Shown here piece after piece: positions 25,107 to 38,353 of a stretch of 64,000 bases of DNA. A program made the translations under genes and the position numbers. Origin of the DNA: Epiperipatus broadwayi (taxonomy: Eukaryota > Onychophora > Udeonychophora > Euonychophora > Peripatidae); assembly GCA_028023455.1 (NCBI GenBank), contig JAQFVV010012511.1, forward strand, positions 1,798,165-1,862,164, read 5' to 3'. The notes under the pieces were generated by a model that saw only the letters and a list, made by a program, of their open reading frames with translations, had not been told where the DNA came from and made no database searches. Each line of letters starts with the position of its first letter. Within the stretch, counting starts at the first letter, position 1.

Positions 25107-26553
25107 TTAGTCTGTTTATTATCACTGATCTGACCAATCCAGATTAACACAGTTAATAATAGTTAAGTATTTATTCCATGCAACAAGTTATCGCCCCAAA
25201 ATTTTAAACTTTTGTGACAAAATTTTTTAAAATCCACTCAGTTCAGATTAAAATCCCAGATCTATCTAATTCAGTTCTCTCACAACATTCAATTCAAAAC
25301 TACATATGAATCTGAATCTCAAATGTGAGTATAATAATTTTAAAACACAAATATTGTTTGTTAAGAAAGCTCAAATATACTATTTTTTATTTATAAATTG
25401 TTATTGTTAATTACTAATGAAATTCATTAATATATAGATTTTTTTTAATTGGTTATTTTTTTTAAAAAATGAGAAAGATCTAGTTCGTTGCTTAGAGACT
25501 AGTTTCACATTAGCATTCTAACAACATATAAATTAATAGAAAATAATTAGAATTTTTAAAAGTAATTTTAAAATCTTAATAAGAGCACATTTACTCTTTC
25601 AAATTTTCAATTTATGCCAGAATTCTATATTATTAAAAAATGTAAAGAGATAGGATCACTTGACATTTAAAAAAATATAAAAAATATATTGAAAGTAGTC
25701 AAATTTTAATTTCTTTTTATAGATAAACAATAATTATTTTTATTATATGTAAGTGGTTGCTGTAAATGGTTGCACTTATATTAAAATTAATCACGAAAGT
25801 TATTACTTGTTGTGACACAAAATACTTTACTTTTATAATGAATGTAGTTTTTAGTGTATAAATTTTATGCAGGGACATTAAATATTTACATGTTCAGTAG
25901 TCTAAAAAATCAATATATAATTCCTGCTTCATTCAAATCAATTAAAATCTTTTATGTAAAATATTAATTATAAATTGATTAAACTATAATGAATAAATGA
26001 ATTCTTATAATGTTTAGCTTATTTGTCTTCATTTCCTATTTTGGAAAATTTGTGAGCCCTTTTATATGAAAAACGATATCTTTCTGTTTTTTTTTTTCAA
26101 AGTCTATTGATTGACTAGATATATTCAAAACTAAATGAGATGTTTCTTTTATATTGTCTTAATTATTCTAATAATTCATGCATCTGGAAGATAATTATTT
26201 TTCTAATAAACATTAGTCAATAAATAAAATAAATCATATGATTAACGCCTGTAGTTGAATTATGCCTTCTCACCTGCACAGAAGGCTGAATCATTTTTTT
26301 ATATTTGAAATTGTATACCTAGTATATTGATACTTGACATCTTTATGCTACATTCCTATTAAAAGTATTTAGATGCTAATTTTTTAATCAATATTATATG
26401 ACTACATTATTTATAAGTTCATTAGTTGTAAAATAGAATCTTCATTCACATAGAAATTACAGATCAAAAGCTCAGTAAAATAATTTACTAATCACTATAT
26501 TATTTAAGACTATTCACATTATAATGAAATTACAATAAAACTACATAAATAAG
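25107..26553. other. AT-rich stretch without recognisable genes
   Basis: No content recognised. GAAACTAGTC occurs on the minus strand at 25493-25502 without the rest of a hammerhead. Confidence 0.5.
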
Positions 26554-27809
26554 TGTTATGGACATATAGAAAAAGTAGTCTTTATAATTTAAATTTTAAT
26601 TTATTAATGCTTAGCATGCTTTTTATATGAAAAATACCATATTCATAGCAATCTAATTTCTTTAGTTGTTCTCAACTTTTATGTACAAAGTAATTGTTTA
26701 AATATTAAGAATATTTAAATGTATTTAAATAGACAATTTCTTCAAAAGGAGAATGCTTATATCTTTTCTGTTTATTGAGAATTGGTCTTTTGCTATTGCC
26801 CAGGCCTTTTCATTTCCTGTTTTCCTTCTCACTGCATGTAATTCCAATCTTTGATAAATCAAATTTATAGTCAGGTTTTTGTTTGTGGTTTATAAATTTT
26901 GAGCAATGTTCCTTACTCTTAATTGCATTATAGGTATTTATACTGGGCTAATCTAATTGAAAGATTAGCCCTAAATTTACCACAATATGCAAAATTACAT
27001 GAAGGTTGGGCTCATTGAATTTTATAGATGAATTTGGTGTGCTAATTCCACAGGTAGATTGTGAATTGTTAATCAATTTGTTTAGTGAAGAGGAGGTTCA
27101 AAAACTTATTTTTATTTTTTTTTAATTTTTGTGATACTTTTAGAATGGTGATCATGTGATGTTTATTGGTTTTTAGAATGGAGACAAAAAATAGATTAGC
27201 CTTTCATACATTTTGAAAGTATCACAAAAATTAAAAAAAATATGTGCTAAAAAATATGTGAGCTTTTGAACTCTCTTTTCACTAAACAAACTGCTTAACA
27301 ATTCAAAGAAATCAGCACACCAAATTGTCTACAAAATTCAATGCACCCAATCTTCATGCAATTTTGCATATTATGGTGAATTGAGATCTAATCTTTCAAT
27401 TAGATTCAATTAAATTCCTATATAATAGAAACCTAAGAGTAAGGGACATTCCTCAATATTTATAGATCATGAGCAAAAATCTGCCATAAATTCAATTTAT
27501 CAAAGGTTGGAATTGTGTGCAGGGAGAGAGAAGACAGAAAATGAAAAATTAAGGAGGCCTGGGCAATATTAAAAGACCAATTTTTCAATAAAAAGAAAAG
27601 ATACAAGCATTACCCTTTTGAAGAAATGGTCTATTTAAATACAGTTAAATATTTTTGAATATTTAAGCAATTGTACATAAAAGTTGAGAACATTAAAGAG
27701 ATTAGATTACTATGAATATAATATTGTACATATCGAAAGCATGCTAAATATTAACAAACTAAAATTTAAATTATAAACACTAAACCTTTTCTGTATGAAT
27801 GTCTATAAC
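26554..27809. repeat. Large imperfect palindrome (foldback), about 1.26 kb
   Basis: The left arm (26554-27140) and right arm (27215-27809) are reverse complements over nearly 600 bp with scattered mismatches and small indels. Outer edges are GTTATGGACAT and ATGTCTATAAC; inner edges are AATTTTTGTGATACTTT and AAAGTATCACAAAAATT around a spacer of about 74 bp. Middle landmarks such as CTTCAAAAGG/CCCTTTTGAAG and CCCAGGCCTTTT/AGGCCTGGGC confirm the register. No coding frame is present in either arm. It could be a long foldback transposon or an inverted duplication; divergence between the arms suggests age. Confidence 0.85.
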
Positions 27810-27904
27810 AAAAAGTAAAAACATTTTGATTTATTAAAAATACTATAAGCTGTAACAATTTATTGCCTCTGTTCATTAATAATATATAAATAGCTTTAAT
27901 ATCC

Positions 27905-27955
27905 TAGCACCTCATTGAGGAAGCCAGTAGCAGAAACTAGTCTGGGTTTGGGATA
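27905..27955 (+). ncRNA. Decayed hammerhead-like segment
   Basis: CTCATTGAGGAAGCC (27911-27925) is followed by AGCAGAAACTAGTCTGG (27929-27945). This corresponds to the CTGATGA-AAGCC...AGCT-GAAAC-TAGTC-TGG order of the cluster at 51540-51843, with CTGATGA changed to TTGAGGA. The GAAAC/TAGTC block and the AGC..AGC spacing remain. The outer stem I cannot be confirmed. I read it as a relic of the same terminal repeat. Confidence 0.4.
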
Positions 27956-27960
27956 TTCTG

Positions 27961-29689
27961 CAAAGCTTGTTAAGAGCTTATTTGCGAGCTCTATATATAA
28001 AATTTGTAATACAAGCTTGTTAAATTAGGTCATGTGACATATGACTTGATTTCTTTGTAATAAATAGCTTTTTATCTATTGTTATATCTATGAGCTTTGT
28101 TTAACTTTGGGAGCACTATTAGTAAATAGCTACTATTGATACATTTAATTTAATAATATAACACAGAAGTTGGTATTAACTATAATGTCTTTTTATCTAT
28201 TACATCTTCTATTAGAAGTTTTTCAAACATTTATCTTTATCAGTAGTCAATTTTACTAGTGAAACAATTACTCATTTTGAATAAATGATTTAGCTTTTAG
28301 TCCTAGTGAGAGGACATAATCCACCTACATGTTACTGTGACATTAAAGAGGTGATGTATAAATACTGAAGAGTAATATTATAAAAAGTTTATGATTGATA
28401 TCACCATGAAAAGTAATAATACTTTGCCATTTTTTAGCTGTAATATTTATTGATTATACATCAACATTATATTTTTATGAGTACTTTTTATTTTTCTTCC
28501 AGAAATTTGACTGAACATTCTGCAGAAGGCTGATTAAAAAAGGATACATTATTTTTTAAATACTTTGAAATATATTTAATTCTTATCCCTTCCACTTTGT
28601 TGCTTTCAAGTTTTATGTAACATAAATATATTTTCCCCAAAATATACTTTTGAAAGTAATCAGATTGTATGTGTTCATAGAAAAATAAAAATATTTTATC
28701 ACAATTTTTATATTTACATATATTTAGAAATAGTACAAAATAATTTTAAAAATAATAAAATTTTTAAAATGTTATAGACAATAAAAAAATAAAATTTTAC
28801 AATTTTACTGCTGAAAAATAAAAACATATATTTTTAAAAAGAATATTACAAAGGCATGCTTTATATATCAAATTATATATAAAAACAGTTCAAATTTTAA
28901 AATATGTATTATTAATAATGTATTACAATATTAAATAATGATAAAAAATTTTTACATTTATAGTTTCTTTTACACGTAATTGAAATAGCTGTCTTTCTAT
29001 TTATATTTGTTTTTGGTACTGTGCAAATGCTATTTATTTTAAATACAAGATGCTCTATCTGTTGGTCAAAACTATAACTAAACATTGTTTTTGCATCAGT
29101 GAATTTGTGAGTTATAGAAGTCAGAAACAAAAACAGATCTTTATGATGTGCACAGAGAAAAAGCACTCTGAGAACAGTAGCACCACTATTAAGACGATCA
29201 TAAATCACAAAGAGTGGATATTAATTAAAGACTTGATTATTTAACTAATACAAAATTAAATAGCATAATTAATGTTTTCTCATTTAGAATTAATATATTA
29301 TTTTTAGTTAAAACTATGGGTGTGTTTACTTTTTAAAATAAAATATATCAGAATTACTTCCATTTTGAAAACTTTAATTTACTTTCTTGCATGCCTTGTT
29401 TAAATACTATATAATAGATACTATTTTAAAAATTAAGTGTAAAGCAATTACTTGGAAAATAGAAAACTAATTTGAAAAAATCCATTTAGTTCTCTCTCAA
29501 TCATGCTATTTAAACTTTAAATAAATGAAAGTTAGATTATTATTAATTTTGAAAAATAGCATTTTTTAAGTAACTATTTTTTTTTTTTTTACAAATTATT
29601 TGCCATGAACATTGTAATCTTCTCAGAAATTCTGCTTTATTAAAAGAAATAATATTTCTTATTTATATATGCATCTTAGTGAGATATTA
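27961..29689. other. AT-rich stretch without recognisable genes
   Basis: Two overlapping frames at 28912-29244, one per strand, reach 98 and 64 codons. Neither shows a motif I know, and both are likely chance. Confidence 0.45.
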
Positions 29690-29800
29690 TGAAAATAAAT
29701 GAGAAACAGATAGACATATTGGAGAAACAGAGACAGATGGATAGATGGATTATGAATAGATAGATATATAAACAGACATGCAGACAACTTAATATTTAAA
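29690..29800. repeat. Degenerate GATA/GACA-type simple repeat
   Basis: AGATAGACA, GACAGATGGATAGATGGAT and AGATAGATATATAAACAGACA motifs recur through this segment. This is a decayed tetranucleotide repeat. Confidence 0.7.
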
Positions 29801-30177
29801 AAACTGCATATTTCAAAATATATATACTTAGATAGATACTATTATGAATGCTGATAAAGTGTTATCATGTGGTTATGATGCTATGTTGTTTGGTTAATCC
29901 AACTTGTTTTTAGGTAGAGAATTTAACAGGTACACAATACATTCTACATTTAATGAAAAGTTTGATTAAAAAGATATTAATAACAACTTGTAAGCTTCTA
30001 AAAATGTTTTACCCTTCATTGAATTCATAAAGAATGTTTTCTTTCTCACTTATACTAACCTTAATCTTTCCTAATATGTATATTTTAATATCTGTAGACT
30101 TTTAAGTATTAAGTTGTTTATCCGTTCATCTATCTGTTAGTCAGTATTATAATAGTCATGGATGAAGATGAAATTAT

Positions 30178-30310
30178 CCAGTCTTACCGCATCTGCCGAC
30201 AGAGCGCCACTAGGCTACTTTGAACCTAGAAAATTTATAAAGTTGACAAATATGTGCTGTTAAGACCGCGACCACCAGCCCAAGTCACTAGCTCAAGTAG
30301 ATGCAGAAAC
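30178..30310. other. GC-richer island, unrecognised
   Basis: This contains CTTACCGCATCTGCCGACAG and GACCGCGACCACCAGCC, with CpGs that are very rare elsewhere in the window. There is no continuous reading frame. It may be part of a repeat or a functional non-coding segment. Confidence 0.35.
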
Positions 30311-30589
30311 TTAATATATTTATTAAAATATATTTTTAATAATAAATAATAATAAAGGCAATCACTGTCAGTATTAATAACACACAAAAAAAGATTTTAT
30401 TTATATATATAATTAATAACACACAAACTTTAAAAAATTAATTTTTATAACACAAGAAGAAATTTATGTTTTATTCTGTTTCATTATTATTTTATTTGTT
30501 TTTAACCTTAATTTTTAGAATGTTGAGTATAAATGAGCTACCTAGATGCACTCAAAAATTTCCAAATCACTTGACTCCAGACTAAAAAT

Positions 30590-30969
30590 CCGCAGCCACA
30601 CCAATACTCGCTTCCAGATATATATTAGCAACCAATGCAATGTGAACATGTTAGCATAGATTCACCTGACAGGAATGTGCATCTGAACAGCATGATATTA
30701 TTGGAGAAGACATGGCCATCCTGCAGGAATGTGCATCTGTCAGGCGAAGGAAACATGCATATAAAATAATAAAAAGAAACACTATGTATGGATGGGAGAG
30801 CAGTCTTATCTTGCCGGCTTATCGTCCAAAATCCATAGAGCTGGAATGGGTCAATGGCGCAGGAAATATGTCTGCGTCCATTTCAATGTATGACTGCCTC
30901 TTTGGGGTCATGCATTCAGTTGGACTCATCGTCCTAGGTGCTAACACACTTCACATTACATTGATATAA
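30590..30969 (+). other. GC-richer island with an 85-codon open frame, unrecognised
   Basis: An ATG-started frame (30712-30969) reads MAILQECASVRRRKHAYKII and ends after a CLFGVMHSVG-like hydrophobic stretch. I know no matching family. A 16-bp direct repeat, CAGGAATGTGCATCTG, occurs at about 30670 and again at about 30723, about 53 bp apart, spanning the start of the frame; this hints at a duplicated or repetitive unit more than a gene. Composition differs from the neighbourhood. A transposon fragment or a host exon is possible. Confidence 0.3.
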
Positions 30970-31559
30970 ACATCTATATATCTCTCCACCAGCACTGACA
31001 CAACTATGAAACAAATAGTCCGAAATCAAAACCTCTTTAAACTAACCTATATTTAAACTAGTCTAGCAGCCATCTATACTCAACTAACATTTAAATCATT
31101 TTATTAATTTAATAAAAATAAAATATTTAGTTTACAGTTTTAAAATCATTTTAAAATGAGCATTATATTTAACTTATTTTTTTTTTTTCACAAATACTAT
31201 TTTAACCTATTTTTAAAATTTAATAATGCACAAATAACGATGTGTTTTCTATCTTTGCATTCGTTTGCAATAGCAAAACCCTACCCTATTACAAATAGAT
31301 CTTTTTAGCATGAATAAACAAAAATAAAATACAATACATTTTGAAGAGATTACATTTTAACTTTAGATCAGAGTTTTAAAATTGCAAAGTTTATAAAAGA
31401 TATAGAAAGTTCAGGTTTATTCAGGAAAGAAAGTTTATAGTTCATTTTTTTTTGACACAAATAAAATCTGAAACATTTTAAGCTTAAGAGAGTTTATATT
31501 TAAGTTGATCATTTATAAATTTATACCTCCCTGTGCTTATTCCTTCATGACAAAGATCT

Positions 31560-31760
31560 AATTTATGCAAGGGCCCCTTTCTTGCGGATGATGACGATTT
31601 ATGAAGCCGCATTTATGATGTTTTTGAAGACAGTACCAGTGGTTTGATCTTGGGATCTGTGGAGATGAAAGCTGCCTTCGGCCGGCCGCACCGAAGGAAG
31701 CACGATGAAGCTAATTACATTTTTTTTGGTGACGGTGATAACTTTTAAAATTATTTTTAC
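31560..31760. other. GC-rich hairpin island
   Basis: This is the most GC-rich spot of the window. GCTGCCTTCGG (31671-31681) pairs with CCGAAGGAAGC (31691-31701) with one mismatch, enclosing CCGGCCGCA; GGCCGGCC lies at the top of the stem. The nearby GATGATGACGATTTATGAAGC block is also less AT-biased. An open minus-strand frame (31599-31796) crosses it, but I do not recognise it. It could be a structured RNA, an exon or regulatory DNA. Confidence 0.35.
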
Positions 31761-31829
31761 AGATGAATTCAAAACTTTAATTTTCTGATTCTCCAACTAA
31801 CTATTCCCTTTGGATTTTTCTTTTTATAG

Positions 31830-31913
31830 TCGTCGGGCACTTTATCTCTGGAATGCACAGATTCATCAAACATATGTCATTTATAATTTATTGGTTTATT
31901 CTTTGTGTCCAAG
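31830..31913 (+). CDS. Possible 84-bp internal exon of an unidentified host gene
   Basis: A pyrimidine-rich acceptor (TTTTTCTTTTTATAG, ending at 31829) is followed by an 84-bp segment and a strong donor (AAG|GTAAGATT, with GT at 31914). One frame is open throughout, encoding RRALYLWNAQIHQTYVIYNL then LVYSLCP, with split codons at both ends (symmetric phase). The composition of the peptide (Trp, Cys, Gln, His) is unlike random AT-rich frames. I do not recognise the protein. No matching exon was found next to it, so this is a candidate only. Confidence 0.35.
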
Positions 31914-31919
31914 GTAAGA

Positions 31920-35084
<3,165 letters not shown>

Positions 35085-35175
35085 AAGAGACACCTTATAT
35101 TTGCTAAAATGATTTTTTATTAATAGGCGTGTTTCGGATTAATTCTCATAGTCATCACTAACATTGCTTAAATAT
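35085..35175 (-). repeat. Possible PLE terminal-repeat fragment
   Basis: On the minus strand, a GTGATGACTATGAGA block is followed by TTAATCCGAAACACGCC and a CTATTAATAAAAAATC stretch. The order TGATGA...CGAAAC-CGC...TAATA resembles the region just after the PLE GIY-YIG module at 44440-44490 (CGAAAGCGC...GTAATAA). A TGATGA and CGAAAC pair is also the skeleton of a hammerhead, but no clear stem II forms. The assignment is tentative. Confidence 0.35.
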
Positions 35176-37900
35176 AACTGACACATAAGAAATAATAAAG
35201 TAAAACATTGCAGCTAAAAATAAGTTAGTTATGGAATATATTATTTATATTTTTCAACTTTTAGATAACAAAGTTCAAGCAAACTTATATAGATATGCTG
35301 TTTGAAGTATCTAATGCATAAAATAAAAAATCATTATCTGTTTTATTTAGCTTAACATGTTTTGGGTGTTGAACACCATAATCATAGCTTTTCTTACTAA
35401 CAAGCAAAGACTATATCTGTAACAAATTCTCTATAAATAAACCCTTTATATCATTTTGTAAACACTGCAAAATTAATTTAAGAAGTAACAAAACCAACAA
35501 GAACATATTTTTAATAAGCAAAGTAATTGAATGGTTTATTGCTTGAGAGTTTGATCCATAAATCTTGAACTTGAGAGTGGGCCACTCTGCACCAACTCAT
35601 GCAAAGCATTATTTTTAATTAAAAATATTTGAATTAGTTATGTGAAAAATGACATAAAGTTCAAGCACCTAATTGGCGAATTGAGCTTTGATTTAGAAAC
35701 TTTTATTTCAATAACTCTATTACATGACCATGGTGCTTTTTAGCTTATTTACCACTATGATTTAGTGTCATGTGACAAACTCATAAAGCTAAAGCTTCCT
35801 GAATCATAACTTGATATTCCCTTAGATGCATAGATGTCACATGAATTTTTGAACAAAAACAGTACTGGTTGTTTTTAATAATTTACACTATTTTTAATTT
35901 TATCAGGTGTCAGCGATTTTTTTAATATCACACACAAATGTATTTATTTAAATGGAAAAAGAATTAAAACAACCTAAATTAAATGATATTAAAATACTTA
36001 TTTTTAAAACAAAGTTGCAAGAAAAATCAAAGCAAATATTTGTTTTAACTTTAAAGTGAAATAATATCATAGATGGCTGACAGATAAATATTTGAAAATG
36101 ACTGATTTTTAATTTAACAGCTATATATGGAATTATAATTTAGTTTTATAATTTATTGTTATTGATTGGACTATTTTCATTATGATAAGATTAAAAATTT
36201 TTGGATTTATTTTGAAAAATATGATGTAATAGCTTATACAGAAAACAATATTATAAATATTGTAATAACAATGATTACAACAAAAGAAATTAATTATATT
36301 AACTTCCTTTTTTTTTTTCATTTAGAATAAAAAAGGTGGAGCAGATAAAGGTTTTTATGAAATATATTTATATCGCTTTTTAAACTTGTTTTTTAAGAAA
36401 TAGCTTTTGTAATATATCGTTTATAATTGTTAACAATTTGAAAATAATGTGGTTTTTTTTAAAAAAAAATAAAAAAAATAACATTAAATTATTTTTACTG
36501 CAATAATGTTTTTGAACTAAAAAATGTCAGATTAAAATGAGCTTTAGTCATTCTATATTTTTATAAAGCATATTATTTAAATCCTGTTTATTTAGCTCTT
36601 TAATAGATTATTGCAAAGAGGAAATCTTTCCATTACAGATGTAATCCCATTAATCTGACATGTTTTGAGCTTTTCCAAATTGATTATTTTGTCAGATTGA
36701 GAATAATTCAATAATATTTTTACTCTTGCTCTCATTATAAACTGTGGATATTTTTTTTAAAAAAATCGAAATAATAACTATTAATTTTAATATACAATGA
36801 AGATTGTGAACTACACTGTATTTTGTTCCAAGCCTACCTGCATTCAAAGTGTAAACTGCTTAATAAATCACATTTTGTTGATAAACATTGATTAAAATAG
36901 AATGTATATTGTTTATTAAACTATAAGCATTCAATATTTTTCAACACACACATATATAAAACATGGACAGTTTTTATATGTATAGCATGCATATAAATTA
37001 AGATTATACTATAACAAAATTGTAATAATAATATAGTTACTAGTAATAAATTGAGGGGACACATTTTTATATTTTATGAATGTGTGTTCATTCATGCATT
37101 CATTGAAACAACAAGAATAAAAAAAAAACAACTTGTTTTTATTTTCAAAATAAAATAAATAATATGCTCTGGTCAATTTTTTTTCTATAACTTTTTTTTC
37201 TTATAGAAAAATAATAGATTAGTCTCTTTATCAAGAAATTGTGAATTTTCTAATTATGTTAAAGTTTTTAAATCAATATTAACTTTAAGTATGTTCTAAA
37301 ATTTTGTAAAACTTTTACCATTACATTCAGAAAATAATTTATTACACAAAATACTGCACAGTAAATTAGGAAAGGCTAATAAAGGAAGAATAAAATGAAA
37401 AAGCTTTCACAATAAATTGAAGAAATTTTATTAATATATATAATTGCATATTGTAATCAGAGAAAAATTAATGGCTACTTATTTTCATAAAATTTGCAAA
37501 TTTTAATATTTGTTTGTTTACATTTTTTGGATAGTATATAATTAAAATTATGTAGTTAAATACAGGTTCCATTGCATATTGTGTAGACTTATCCTCTGTA
37601 TATTTTTATATAGTAAAAACATTGGTAAATAAATGAATGTTTATTAATTGTTTTTGGTTTCATTACTTAATTCATTAATATCTATTTCAAAACAAAAAAT
37701 ATTGCAAACTTCATGTCATCTGATTTAGAGATATGTACTGCCTCCAGCACTCCCATTCTTTTTTTCTTTTTAAAAAGTTTTTTGTACTATGTATTGTAGC
37801 AAATAAAAAATTTTAAGGAAAAAATAAAACTGTTAAAAAAAAAGTAAAATCAAAACAATAATTAATTAGGTCTATTAATTTATGACTTTTAACTAAATGG
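35176..37900. other. AT-rich stretch without recognisable genes
   Basis: Nothing coding was recognised on either strand. Several T-run/A-run hairpins occur (for example 36451-36476). Confidence 0.5.
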
Positions 37901-38060
37901 ATTGCTTTGTGTGGTTTGGTGTAATGCTAGAATGACATATTCTGGAGTTCAAAGAACATGGATCAAAGCCCAGTTCTGTCACTTTAGATCCAGAAAATTT
38001 AATTATTTTATATTAAATTTATGTACACCTATATCCCCACTTAGTGGCAGATCTTTATGT
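37901..38060 (+). repeat. Possible tRNA-derived SINE relic
   Basis: A GTGTGGTTTGGTGTAATGC block (A-box-like, about 37909-37927) is followed by CATGGATCAAAGCCCAGTTC (B-box-like; GGTTCGAATCCC expected), then TGTCAC. Spacing is longer than in a tRNA and there are several mismatches. It lies about 300 bp beyond the RTE 3' end. Confidence 0.3.
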
Positions 38061-38154
38061 GAGGATTCACTATAACAGTCATCATCAATTTGTATCCACT
38101 ATTTTGATTTACAATTGATTATTCACTATAACAATCTTAAAAAATTTTAAAAAT

Positions 38155-38165
38155 GGGGGGGGGGG
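38155..38165. repeat. G11 homopolymer
   Basis: An eleven-base G run, exceptional in a window this AT-rich. Confidence 0.9.
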
Positions 38166-38353
38166 CATTTTATAAAACAGATGGCATCATAAGGTAGTTA
38201 ATTTATTAAAGCTATGTCATCCAAATACAAAACAGTAACATTCATGCTGAAAATGTACAGTATAGAGTTTATTCATTATACCCAATAGAGTATACAATAT
38301 TACATTAGTGTATACAATATTTTGATTATAAATGTAAAATACAGTTAATGTGC

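Noticed and set aside
25493-25502. GAAACTAGTC on the minus strand
   Set aside because: The upstream strand lacks CTGATGA and a stem II; an isolated 10-mer is not enough.
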